This document shows positions 14,904-21,339 of a stretch of DNA of 21,339 nucleotides, in pieces (positions within the stretch are counted from its first letter, which is position 1; every line of letters starts with the position of its first letter). A model generated the notes under the pieces. The model worked only from the letters and a program-made list of their open reading frames with translations. It had not been told where the DNA came from and did no database searches. Source of the DNA: Marvinbryantia sp. GTDB taxonomy: Bacteria > Bacillota > Clostridia > Lachnospirales > Lachnospiraceae. The stretch covers positions 1-21,339 of the forward strand of contig JAEDFS010000032.1 in the NCBI GenBank assembly GCA_016297895.1, read 5' to 3'. The translations under genes and the position numbers were made by a program.

Positions 14904-15854
14904 ATGACAACAGAGAAACAGGAAGAATTAAAGAAATTACTGGTATCCACAGACTTTAAGGAGGATTCATATAAAGAGCTGCCCATACAGGAAATCATTA
15001 TTTTGAAAAACTCGGCAAAAGCAGTGAAGGAAAAAAATGAGAATGATGAAAAAGCGCATCTGTTTTTTGAAAAACGGGAAGAGTTTTTCAATCATATGGT
15101 ACTGCGCTACTTACAGAAAGCGGAAACGGTGTATGCATTGTTTGCAAAAGCGACCAATCTTCCCTATGTTCACTGTGATGAAGAAACCTGCAACGATCAG
15201 ATCTGGATGTTTACCGATGAACGGTTTGCGGCAAAATCCGCAAAAGAGCTGGTAGATAAAAAGATGGAGATTACCATTGTGAAACTGATGAATCCACAGT
15301 TCCTGGGATTTTATATGAGCCTGTACTCCATGGGAGTGAATGAACTTTTGCTGGACAGAGGCTTTAATTCCCTGGGGATTGAGCTGGAGACCCTTGTTTC
15401 CAAGCCGGATTATGAGAAGCTTCCTCCGGAAAAACGTCCGGCGGTAAATCCGGAGCTGGTGCTGACCGGAATCTATTTTACACAGGAACTGAGAAGACAG
15501 GTGGAAAATAGTGAAAAGACGGGACTTAAGGACCTGGAGGAAGAGATGCTGGTCAATCTGGAACGGGGAAGATTTATCATGCCGGTGCAGCTTCCTGAGG
15601 GAGTAAAGCCTGAGGATAAACCTAATCCGAAGGATATCCGCATTACATTCCTGAAGATGGCCAACGGAGACATTTTCCAGCCTCTTTGTACAGATACGGC
15701 GGAATTTCAGAAATTCAATAAGGACAAGCAGTTCCAGGGAATTTTGGTGACTTATGAAAAGCTTCAGAAGATGCTTGTTCCGAATGCCAAAGGGCTGGTG
15801 CTGAATCCGGCTACCCTGCGTCTGGCAATTCCGAAAGAAAAGATTGTATCATAG
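14904..15854 (+). CDS. SseB-domain protein
   Basis: A 316-residue protein starting at ATG 14904, with GAGGAG at 14891-14896 as ribosome binding site; the TTG at 14889 is upstream of that site and rejected. The C-terminal third (about 205-316) matches the SseB N-terminal domain: RGRFIMPVQLPEG, then DIRITFLKMANGDIFQPLCTD and FQGILVTYEKLQKML, ending with LNPATLRLAIPKEKI. The N-terminal two thirds are helical and charged and were not recognised. SseB was named for enhanced serine sensitivity in E. coli and its biochemical function is unclear. No signal peptide is seen, so it is probably cytoplasmic. A strong terminator follows within 30 bases. Confidence 0.8.
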   Translation: MTTEKQEELKKLLVSTDFKEDSYKELPIQEIIILKNSAKAVKEKNENDEKAHLFFEKREEFFNHMVLRYLQKAETVYALFAKATNLPYVHCDEETCNDQIWMFTDERFAAKSAKELVDKKMEITIVKLMNPQFLGFYMSLYSMGVNELLLDRGFNSLGIELETLVSKPDYEKLPPEKRPAVNPELVLTGIYFTQELRRQVENSEKTGLKDLEEEMLVNLERGRFIMPVQLPEGVKPEDKPNPKDIRITFLKMANGDIFQPLCTDTAEFQKFNKDKQFQGILVTYEKLQKMLVPNAKGLVLNPATLRLAIPKEKIVS

Positions 15855-15860
15855 AAAGTC

Positions 15861-15887
15861 AGGGGAGCATAAGCTCCCCTTATTTTG
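15861..15887 (+). terminator. Terminator after the SseB-domain gene
   Basis: AGGGGAGC (15861-15868), ATAA loop, GCTCCCCT (15873-15880), then TATTTT. It touches the stop codon of the convergent ttcA-like gene (15880-15882) and may stall that transcript too. Confidence 0.88.
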
Positions 15888-16623
15888 CATATCTGGTATG
15901 AAGTTTTCGTTCCGGCCATCCGGAGATGTCTCCGTTCAGGATCGCAGAGAACATCCGATTTTTGGCACCCGGATTTTCCCGGTTGATCTGTGCCAGAAGT
16001 TCTTTTGCATATTCCCTTTTGGTATATCCGTCCACAGGACAGGGACTTTTAGCCACCGGAAGCTGATACTTGTGCTGAAAACCGATGATATCCGCTTCCT
16101 CTACAAACATCAGGGGGCGGATCACAGTCAGATCCATCCGGTCCAGATAGGTTCTGGGGGAGAAGGAGTGAAAACGTCCTTCATAGATCAGGGACAGGAG
16201 CATAGTCTCCATCACATCATCCTTGTGGTGTGCATAGGCTACTTTGTTGCAGCCACGCTCCTTGATTGCTTCGTTCAATGCCCCTTTTCTCATTTTTGCA
16301 CAGAGAGAACAGGGATTGCTCTCTTTTCGCTCCTGGAAAATGATTTCTGCGATCTCTGTCTTTACAATGGTATAGGGAATCTCCATCCCACGGCACAGGT
16401 CGGAAATGGGGGCCAAATCAAATCCGGGGTGTCCAAGGTCCACGGTGATGGCTTCCAGAGTAAAATGTCTGGGATAGAAACGCTGGAGCCCGTGGAGGGC
16501 GTAGAGGAGCGTAAGGCTGTCCTTGCCGCCGGAAATTCCAACGGCGATCTTATCCCCTTCCTGAATCATTTCATATTCATCTACGGCTTTTCTGGTAAAG
16601 CTCAATAATTGCTGTAATTTCAT
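15880..16623 (-). CDS. ttcA: TtcA-like tRNA 2-thiocytidine(32) synthetase
   Basis: A 247-residue PP-loop ATPase. The N-terminal ATP-binding motif SGGKDS is at 31-36. Cys105 and Cys108 (PCSLC) and Cys195 (KSPCPVDG) match the three iron-sulfur cysteines of TtcA, and YAHHKDDVMETMLLSL matches the family motif 'gHn.DD..et.L'. TtcA uses a [4Fe-4S] cluster to put sulfur on C32 of certain tRNAs, including tRNA-Arg with ICG anticodon. It is shorter than E. coli TtcA (311), as is common for clostridial homologues. GGAGA lies 7 bases before the ATG. A promoter TTGACA-N18-TAAGAT is at 16694-16723. TilS is less likely: it lacks these cysteines and is longer. Confidence 0.85.
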   Translation of the reverse strand: MKLQQLLSFTRKAVDEYEMIQEGDKIAVGISGGKDSLTLLYALHGLQRFYPRHFTLEAITVDLGHPGFDLAPISDLCRGMEIPYTIVKTEIAEIIFQERKESNPCSLCAKMRKGALNEAIKERGCNKVAYAHHKDDVMETMLLSLIYEGRFHSFSPRTYLDRMDLTVIRPLMFVEEADIIGFQHKYQLPVAKSPCPVDGYTKREYAKELLAQINRENPGAKNRMFSAILNGDISGWPERKLHTRYAK

Positions 16624-16693
16624 AAAACATTCTCCATTATGTGAAAATAGCAGCTGCCGTCCGTAAGATCAGGCAGCAGTAAAAATATGATAA

Positions 16694-16723
16694 ATCTTAG
16701 CACGGCAACGTGGAAACTGTCAA
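16694..16723 (-). promoter_or_regulatory. Predicted ttcA promoter
   Basis: On the minus strand TTGACA (16723-16718), 18-bp spacer, TAAGAT (16699-16694). The leader contains an inverted repeat GCTGCC/GGCAGC (16677-16672 with 16658-16653) with no clear T-run. Confidence 0.6.
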
Positions 16724-16734
16724 TGAGATGTGGG

Positions 16735-16763
16735 TTGTAGGAGCAGTAAAATTGTGGTAGGAT
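16735..16763 (+). promoter_or_regulatory. Predicted promoter of the PepV-like dipeptidase
   Basis: TTGTAG (16735-16740), 17-bp spacer, TAGGAT (16758-16763), ending about 30 bases before the ATG. It is divergent from the ttcA promoter with 11 bases between the two -35 boxes. Confidence 0.5.
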
Positions 16764-16794
16764 AAACAGAAGCAATAAAACAGGAGGCGACATT

Positions 16795-18192
16795 ATGTAT
16801 CGGAAAACAATAGATACATTCATTGATTCCCATAAGGAAGAAATGCTGGAAGACCTGAAAACACTGGTGCGCATCGACAGCAGGAGGGGAAAGTCCGAAG
16901 CGGGAAAACCCTTTGGAGAGGGACCGGCAAAGGTACTTCAGGCAGCAAAAGAGCTGATGAGTGTTTACGGACTGAAGACAAAAAACTATGATAATTATGT
17001 AGTGACCGGAGATTTTAATGAGGAAGAGCGGGGACTGGATGTTCTGGCACACCTGGATGTGGTTCCGGTGACACCGGACTGGACAGTTACGGATCCGTTT
17101 GATCCGCTGGTTAAGGATGGAAAGATCTACGGAAGAGGTACCGCAGACGATAAGGGACCTGCGATCGCTGCTTTATATGCGCTGCGTGCCATCGGGGAAT
17201 CCGGAATCAGATTAAAGAAAAACGTGCGGCTGATCCTTGGATCCGATGAGGAGTGTGGTTCGGAAGATCTTAAATACTATTACGGGATCGAAAAGGAAGC
17301 TCCGATGACATTTACGCCGGATGCGGAGTTCCCGGTAATTCATATTGAAAAAGGACGTCTGGCAAAGAGCTTTTGTGCCTCATTCCGGGAAGAACAGGTG
17401 CTTCCGGAAGTAGTGGAACTCCACGGCGGAGATAAGGTGAATGTGGTTCCGGCATCTGCCTGGGCACTGGTGAAAGGTCTGGAAGAGGAGATTGTGAAAG
17501 CGGCTGCAGATGCAGAGGAGTGCGGAATCAATTTCAAAGTTGAGAAATCGGATGGGGGAATCCGGATCACGGCAAAAGGTCTGGCTGCCCATGCCTCCAC
17601 ACCGGAAGGCGGAAAAAATGCAGTCTGCGGTCTGCTTAAGCTGCTTGGAAAGCTTCCGCTGGCAGATACAAAGAAGACAGGTACATTGCGTGGTCTTGCA
17701 CGGCTGTTCCCGCTGAAGGATACCAGGGGAGAGGCGTTAGGTATTGCAATGGAAGATGCGGAATCCGGCAGCCTTACCATGAATCTTGGACTTCTGAATC
17801 TGGAAGAAAACCGTCTGACGGGAACCTTTGACAGCAGGGTGCCTCTCTGCGGAACAGATGACAATGTGACAAAAGTAGTGGCAGAGAAGCTGGCAGAGAT
17901 CGGTTGTACCATGGAAGAGGGCGGTATGACTTCCGTTCATTATGTTCCCGGAGATTCCGTGCTGGTAAAAAATCTTCTGGCAAGCTATGAAACATATACC
18001 GGAATCAAAGGAGTGCCCCAGGCTATGGGCGGAGGAACTTATGTCCATGATCTGAAAAACGGAGTGGCATTTGGATGTATGGATCCTGCTGTGGACAACC
18101 ATATGCACGGAGATGATGAATTCATGGTGATAGATGTGCTGCTGATGAGTGCAAAAATCTTTGCAGATGCGATCATCAGACTGTGTGGGTGA
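16795..18192 (+). CDS. M20 family dipeptidase, PepV/Sapep type
   Basis: A 465-residue metallopeptidase of a family that cleaves dipeptides (and some beta-alanyl or D-amino-acid dipeptides) in the cytoplasm. Metal-site motifs are in order: AHLDVVP (His86, Asp88), GRGTADDKGP (Asp119), GSDEECGSED (Glu152/Glu153, catalytic base and ligand), the Asp176 in FTPDAEFPV, and a C-terminal VDNHMHGDDE with the last histidine ligand. Length matches PepV (about 470). AGGAGG at 16783-16788 is well spaced. The final four metal-site blocks look intact, so it should be active. The product could feed amino-acid or peptide fermentation; the exact dipeptide is not readable from the sequence. Confidence 0.92.
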   Translation: MYRKTIDTFIDSHKEEMLEDLKTLVRIDSRRGKSEAGKPFGEGPAKVLQAAKELMSVYGLKTKNYDNYVVTGDFNEEERGLDVLAHLDVVPVTPDWTVTDPFDPLVKDGKIYGRGTADDKGPAIAALYALRAIGESGIRLKKNVRLILGSDEECGSEDLKYYYGIEKEAPMTFTPDAEFPVIHIEKGRLAKSFCASFREEQVLPEVVELHGGDKVNVVPASAWALVKGLEEEIVKAAADAEECGINFKVEKSDGGIRITAKGLAAHASTPEGGKNAVCGLLKLLGKLPLADTKKTGTLRGLARLFPLKDTRGEALGIAMEDAESGSLTMNLGLLNLEENRLTGTFDSRVPLCGTDDNVTKVVAEKLAEIGCTMEEGGMTSVHYVPGDSVLVKNLLASYETYTGIKGVPQAMGGGTYVHDLKNGVAFGCMDPAVDNHMHGDDEFMVIDVLLMSAKIFADAIIRLCG

Positions 18193-18218
18193 TGCGGCGA
18201 GCAATGATGCAGTGAACA

Positions 18219-18250
18219 AAAAGAGGTCGGCTTAGAAGCCGGCCTCTTTT
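18219..18250. terminator. Bidirectional terminator between convergent genes
   Basis: AAAAGAGGTCGGCTT (18219-18233) pairs with AAGCCGGCCTCTTTT (18236-18250) with one wobble. Both strands end the stem in a T-run. The right arm is the end of the DUF4358 coding sequence, whose stop codon is at 18232-18234. Confidence 0.88.
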
Positions 18251-18699
18251 AAGATTTCTTCTGCTTTTTTTGTATCATCTGTGACACAGAGAACTGCGTA
18301 ATTTCCGGAAGTGCGGATCAGTGCATTGTCCAGTTTGGCAACTTCGGGAGCGTTGTAATCAGCAAACAGATCGGACTGATTTTTGACCCTGGTCTCGAAC
18401 AATCCTTTTACTTCGGAAGCATAACTGCTGTCCTTGCATTTTACCACTGCCACTTCGCAGGCGCTTGCACCGGAGCTTAATGCTGCAGCGCTTTCTTCCA
18501 CTTTTGTCAGATCAAAGAAATAAGTAGAAGCCTGAAGATCGGAAGAGACGCTGGCCAGTTCTCCGCTGGTTACGGTTGACTGAAGGTCTTCGCAGAGTTT
18601 TGTCACATCAACGGTGATGTCTTTGCTTTTTCCGCCGCATGCAGTCAGCACAAAGGCCATCATTGCAGCAAGAACTATGACTGTTACAGTTTTTTTCAT
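18232..18699 (-). CDS. DUF4358 lipoprotein
   Basis: A 155-residue secreted protein. The N-terminus MKKTVTVIVLAAMMAFVLTAC is a lipoprotein signal peptide with lipobox LTAC and Cys21 as the lipidated residue. The mature part fits DUF4358 (VDVTKLCEDLQ..., then the SGASACEVAVVKCKDSSYA core and a C-terminal helix). It should be anchored on the outer face of the membrane; the function is unknown. It follows the SGNH gene with a 21-base gap that holds AAAGGAG, so the two form an operon. In many Lachnospiraceae DUF4358 lipoproteins sit near MBOAT/SGNH genes, which suggests a role in the same surface process (inference). Confidence 0.88.
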   Translation of the reverse strand: MKKTVTVIVLAAMMAFVLTACGGKSKDITVDVTKLCEDLQSTVTSGELASVSSDLQASTYFFDLTKVEESAAALSSGASACEVAVVKCKDSSYASEVKGLFETRVKNQSDLFADYNAPEVAKLDNALIRTSGNYAVLCVTDDTKKAEEILKEAGF

Positions 18700-18720
18700 A
18701 TAATTTGGTACTCCTTTCTT

Positions 18721-19695
18721 TTATACCTGTGGCAGATAATGAGTTTTTGTATAATCCAGCCACTTTTTGCAATATTCCTGATTCAGATGAATGCCGTCTT
18801 CGGAGGCACCGGGTATCAGAGAATGATTTCCGTCGGAAAGAATCTCATTCAGATTGATGTAGTGGTATCCTTCTTCCTGGCACATCTCAAGAATCTTCTG
18901 ATTGACCGTATCTACGTTGGCGTTATTGACATAGTCTCCTGTGGTCACTAAAGACTCATCCACATAGATCACGGAATATACATAGACGATGGGATCGGCA
19001 GATGAAGAATAAGTCTTTACGTCATTTAAGACTTTTCGGTAGGATTCCTTTACAGCCTCCATGTCATATGCACCCAGCTCGTTGGTCCCAAGCATCATAT
19101 ATATCTTGGAATAATTCAGGTTTTTCAGCGCATCCATCACCAGAACCGTACCTTTTGCAGTAGGGATCTGTGGTGTGGAATAGATGTTTTCCAGCTCCAT
19201 GCCCACAGCCGTTACAAAGCTTCCTTTTGTGATTCCGGAAAAGTTGCGGAATCCTTCCATGCGGGAATCTCCGATAAATACCGCATCGGTAAAATAGGAA
19301 TCATCGATGGCAACGGATTGCTCCGGAACAACAGAAGTCATATAGTTCTCATAGCCTTCGGGCAGCCCCAGATACCTGCTCTCGGTCTCCGGTTCTGCAT
19401 CACTTTCCGATTGATCCGAAATGTTCTCTGAAGAAGGTGCGACAGACGTCTGCGTTTCTTTCTGAACGGCTTCTGTCTGGACTTCGCTTTCCGTTTCTTC
19501 AGGAAGGAGATTGGCACTGGCAAATACTTCCTGCTCTTCCTCCTGAATGCGTTCCTGAATACTCTCATTCGAAAATAAACTAATCAGACTCTTCCCTTCA
19601 AAAATGAAAAGAACGAGAACGATTAGCGTTAAAACATTGATAATCAGACCACTACGGCGTTCCTGTGCAGTAGGTCGTCTTTTCTTTTGTTCCAT
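18721..19695 (-). CDS. Membrane-anchored SGNH hydrolase-like protein
   Basis: A 324-residue protein. A short basic N-terminus (MEQKKRRPTAQERR) precedes one membrane helix (about 16-33), so most of the protein is outside. A low-complexity Glu/Ser/Thr-rich linker (about 45-110) joins it to an SGNH domain: FIGDSRMEGF (Ser144), GTNE (Asn205) and DGIHL (Asp300, His303). Extracellular SGNH domains next to MBOAT proteins often move or remove acyl groups on cell-wall polymers or exopolysaccharides. It starts at 19695 with GAGGGAA upstream, is co-transcribed with the DUF4358 lipoprotein gene, and is divergent from the MBOAT gene. The natural substrate is unknown. Confidence 0.87.
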   Translation of the reverse strand: MEQKKRRPTAQERRSGLIINVLTLIVLVLFIFEGKSLISLFSNESIQERIQEEEQEVFASANLLPEETESEVQTEAVQKETQTSVAPSSENISDQSESDAEPETESRYLGLPEGYENYMTSVVPEQSVAIDDSYFTDAVFIGDSRMEGFRNFSGITKGSFVTAVGMELENIYSTPQIPTAKGTVLVMDALKNLNYSKIYMMLGTNELGAYDMEAVKESYRKVLNDVKTYSSSADPIVYVYSVIYVDESLVTTGDYVNNANVDTVNQKILEMCQEEGYHYINLNEILSDGNHSLIPGASEDGIHLNQEYCKKWLDYTKTHYLPQV

Positions 19696-19765
19696 GCAGT
19701 TCCCTCATTAATCTTTCACACTTGTCCCCTGTAATTAAAAAACCAATTGTTTTTTAGTATACTCT

Positions 19766-19793
19766 ATTATATAATAATTGAAATTGTTGTAAA
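19766..19793 (-). promoter_or_regulatory. Promoter of the SGNH/DUF4358 operon
   Basis: On the minus strand TTTACA (19793-19788), 16-bp spacer, TATAAT (19771-19766). Its -35 is one arm of the palindrome at 19787-19804. Confidence 0.65.
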
Positions 19794-19804
19794 TAGGTTT
19801 ACAA
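19787..19804. promoter_or_regulatory. Perfect palindrome holding both divergent -35 boxes
   Basis: TTGTAAATAGGTTTACAA is a 7-4-7 perfect inverted repeat. Each arm contains a TTTACA pointing outward. It resembles a Rex-type operator (TTGTTAA-N4-TTAACAA) with one mismatch per arm, but the regulator is unknown and it may simply be two symmetrical -35 boxes. Confidence 0.5.
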
Positions 19805-19826
19805 AAAAATTAATAATAATTAATAT
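19798..19826 (+). promoter_or_regulatory. Promoter of the MBOAT gene
   Basis: TTTACA (19798-19803), 17-bp spacer, TAATAT (19821-19826). A transcript starting near 19833 would begin inside the left arm of the leader hairpin. Confidence 0.65.
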
Positions 19827-19830
19827 TTGA

Positions 19831-19879
19831 TGATACCGGGATTGTGGGAGTACAAAACAGGTCACAATCCGAGGTATCA
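19831..19879 (+). promoter_or_regulatory. Long hairpin in the MBOAT 5' leader
   Basis: TGATACC (19831-19837) pairs with GGTATCA (19873-19879), and GGATTGTG (19839-19846) with CACAATCC (19863-19870). This gives 15 perfect base pairs broken by a G/GA internal loop, with a 16-nt loop. No T-run follows, so it is not a terminator. It ends about 9 bases before the ribosome binding site. Confidence 0.65.
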
Positions 19880-19901
19880 TAGATCTTCAGGGGAGTTCTA
19901 T

Positions 19902-21323
19902 ATGGTATTCAGCAGTCTTCTTTTTATGTTCCGTTTTCTTCCGGCAGTCCTCATTCTCTATTATGTGTTGCCGAAACGTTTCCGGAACATGATTTTATTT
20001 TTATTCAGTTTGTTTTTTTACGCCTGGGGGGAACCGAAATATGTGTTCCTGATGCTTCTGTCCATCACAGTCGATTATTTTGCGGGGCTTAAGATCGGCA
20101 GCTGCAAAGACAGAGGAAATATATCCGGCGCCAGAAAATGGATGATTCTGTCGGTAATCTATAATCTGTCCGTACTGGGATTTTTTAAATATGCGGATTT
20201 TCTGATCGGTTCGGTGAATGGGATCCTGGGAACTGAGATTCCGCTGCTTCATATTCCGCTGCCGATCGGGATTTCTTTTTTTACGTTTCAGACCATGTCA
20301 TATACCATCGATGTATACCGCGGGGCTACCTGGCCTCAGAAGAACTGGATGCGCTACGGAACCTATGTAAGTATGTTCCCTCAGCTGATCGCAGGCCCCA
20401 TCGTTCAGTATAAGACTATAGCCGAGCAGCTTCAGGGCAGAAAAGAGACGGCAGATGATTTTGTTAACGGCATCAACCGTTTTATGATCGGCGTGGGGAA
20501 AAAAGTGCTGCTGGCCAACAACATCGGTGCTCTCTGGGATACCATTTCCGGTATGGGAGCGGCAAATCTTCCGGTGGCAACTGCCTGGATCGGTGCACTG
20601 GCCTATACCTTCCAGATCTATTATGATTTTTCGGGATATTCGGATATGGCGATCGGACTGGGAAAAATGTTTGGCTTTCACTTTCTGGAAAACTTTCGCT
20701 ATCCCTATATCTCCAAAAGCATTACGGAATTCTGGAGAAGATGGCATATCTCTCTGGGATCCTGGTTTCGGGAGTATGTGTATATTCCCCTTGGAGGAAA
20801 CCGCTGCACCCTGGCAAAGCAGATCCGCAATATAGGGGTCGTCTGGATGCTGACGGGAATCTGGCACGGAGCCAGTTGGAATTTCGTGATCTGGGGTGTC
20901 TATTACGGAATTCTGCTGATCCTGGAAAAGTTTGTGTTTGGAAAGGTACTGCAAAAGCTTCCGAAAGTCCTGCAGAACCTCTATACTATGTTCTTTGTGA
21001 TTCTGGGATGGATGCTGTTTGCTTTTGATCAGTTGTCTGCCGGCGGACAGTATATCCGGGCGATGTTTGGAGGATTCGGACAGGGATTCTTCGATGCGAC
21101 TGCCATTTATCTGCTGTACAACCATGCAGTCCTGTTGGTGGTCCTGATTCTGGGTGCGACCCGGATCCCGGCGGCACTGGCAGAAAAGCTTAAGGAAAAG
21201 CTGTCCCGGCATTCTGAGATCACAGTAACGCTGCAGGAAATATTTTATGTGGGAATTTTTCTGCTGGCGATCGCATACCTGGTGGATGCCAGCTACAATC
21301 CCTTCCTGTATTTCAGGTTTTAA
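19902..21323 (+). CDS. MBOAT family membrane O-acyltransferase
   Basis: A 473-residue multi-pass membrane protein of the AlgI/DltB-like MBOAT family, which transfers acyl groups across the membrane to surface polymers. The start at 19902 is chosen for AGGGGAG at 19889-19895; the frame back to 19827 runs through the leader hairpin and is rejected. Family marks are FYAWGEPKYVFLM, then SFFTFQTMSYTIDVYRG and the run QLIAGPIVQY. Next come FWRRWHISLGSWFREYVYIP (His282) and LTGIWHGASWNFVIWG (His322), the conserved histidine pair. About ten hydrophobic segments are visible. The probable partner starts 12 bases after its stop. Alginate-type acetylation machinery is the model, but the polymer here is unknown. 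Confidence 0.93.
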   Translation: MVFSSLLFMFRFLPAVLILYYVLPKRFRNMILFLFSLFFYAWGEPKYVFLMLLSITVDYFAGLKIGSCKDRGNISGARKWMILSVIYNLSVLGFFKYADFLIGSVNGILGTEIPLLHIPLPIGISFFTFQTMSYTIDVYRGATWPQKNWMRYGTYVSMFPQLIAGPIVQYKTIAEQLQGRKETADDFVNGINRFMIGVGKKVLLANNIGALWDTISGMGAANLPVATAWIGALAYTFQIYYDFSGYSDMAIGLGKMFGFHFLENFRYPYISKSITEFWRRWHISLGSWFREYVYIPLGGNRCTLAKQIRNIGVVWMLTGIWHGASWNFVIWGVYYGILLILEKFVFGKVLQKLPKVLQNLYTMFFVILGWMLFAFDQLSAGGQYIRAMFGGFGQGFFDATAIYLLYNHAVLLVVLILGATRIPAALAEKLKEKLSRHSEITVTLQEIFYVGIFLLAIAYLVDASYNPFLYFRF

Positions 21324-21335
21324 AGGAGAAAGAAC

Positions 21336-21339
21336 ATGA
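21336..21339 (+). CDS. Start of a downstream gene, cut by the window edge
   Basis: An ATG at 21336 follows AAAGGAGAA (21322-21330) that begins within the MBOAT stop. Spacing fits a co-transcribed gene. By analogy with MBOAT operons an AlgJ/DHHW-type acetylation protein is expected, but no sequence is available to test it. Confidence 0.55.

Noticed and set aside
19831..19879. MBOAT leader hairpin as an intrinsic terminator
   Set aside because: No T-run follows the stem.
19827..19901. Longer MBOAT start adding 25 residues
   Set aside because: The extra codons are the leader hairpin, and the ATG at 19827 has no ribosome binding site. The start at 19902 does and matches the family start.
1..21339. 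CRISPR arrays, toxin-antitoxin pairs, phage genes, T-boxes
   Set aside because: No regularly spaced repeats, paired small genes, phage genes or T-box motifs were seen on either strand.

Overview
The window looks like ordinary chromosome from a Gram-positive anaerobe of the Clostridia, most likely Lachnospiraceae (Blautia/Mediterraneibacter-like). This is inferred from AGGAGG-type ribosome binding sites, intrinsic terminators with T-runs, the recA-recX-rny order with a Bacillus-type LexA box, DUF4317, DUF4358 and SseB-domain proteins, a PepV-type dipeptidase and an IS1182-type transposase remnant. No phage, CRISPR array or complete mobile element is visible.

Layout. 1-1450: a terminator of an unseen upstream gene, then a SpoIID-like/peptidoglycan-binding protein. 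1430-5905: carA and carB, preceded by a short leader with a good promoter, a terminator-like hairpin and a 15-codon reading frame lying across that hairpin. 5906-7710: an eroded region with an N-terminal piece of an IS1182-type transposase, a frameshifted unknown gene on the minus strand, and a heavily structured intergenic element. 7585-10990: recA (with LexA box), recX and rny. 11025-13293: a Gfo/Idh/MocA oxidoreductase and sfsA, meeting a convergent small SGNH hydrolase whose end overlaps sfsA. 13425-15880: a DUF4317 gene, a possible small RNA, tRNA-Arg(ACG) on the minus strand, and an SseB-domain gene. 15880-18250: divergent ttcA-like and PepV-like genes. 18232-21339: an SGNH protein and DUF4358 lipoprotein pair on the minus strand, divergent from an MBOAT acyltransferase, with the start of one more gene at the right edge.

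How the genes fit together. carAB supplies carbamoyl phosphate for pyrimidines and arginine. recA/recX are the SOS recombination pair and RNase Y is the main mRNA-decay endonuclease. The TtcA-like enzyme probably thiolates C32 of certain tRNAs, and the tRNA-Arg(ACG) about 1 kb away belongs to a known substrate class. The MBOAT protein and the membrane-anchored SGNH protein are probably parts of a cell-surface O-acylation system, which may continue past the right edge.

The most interesting signals are regulatory. They are a carAB leader resembling the E. coli pyrBI attenuator, two places where divergent promoters overlap or sit back-to-back, a long hairpin in the MBOAT leader, a promoter-terminator unit with no gene, and the structured element before recA. 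No clearly new multigene system was found.
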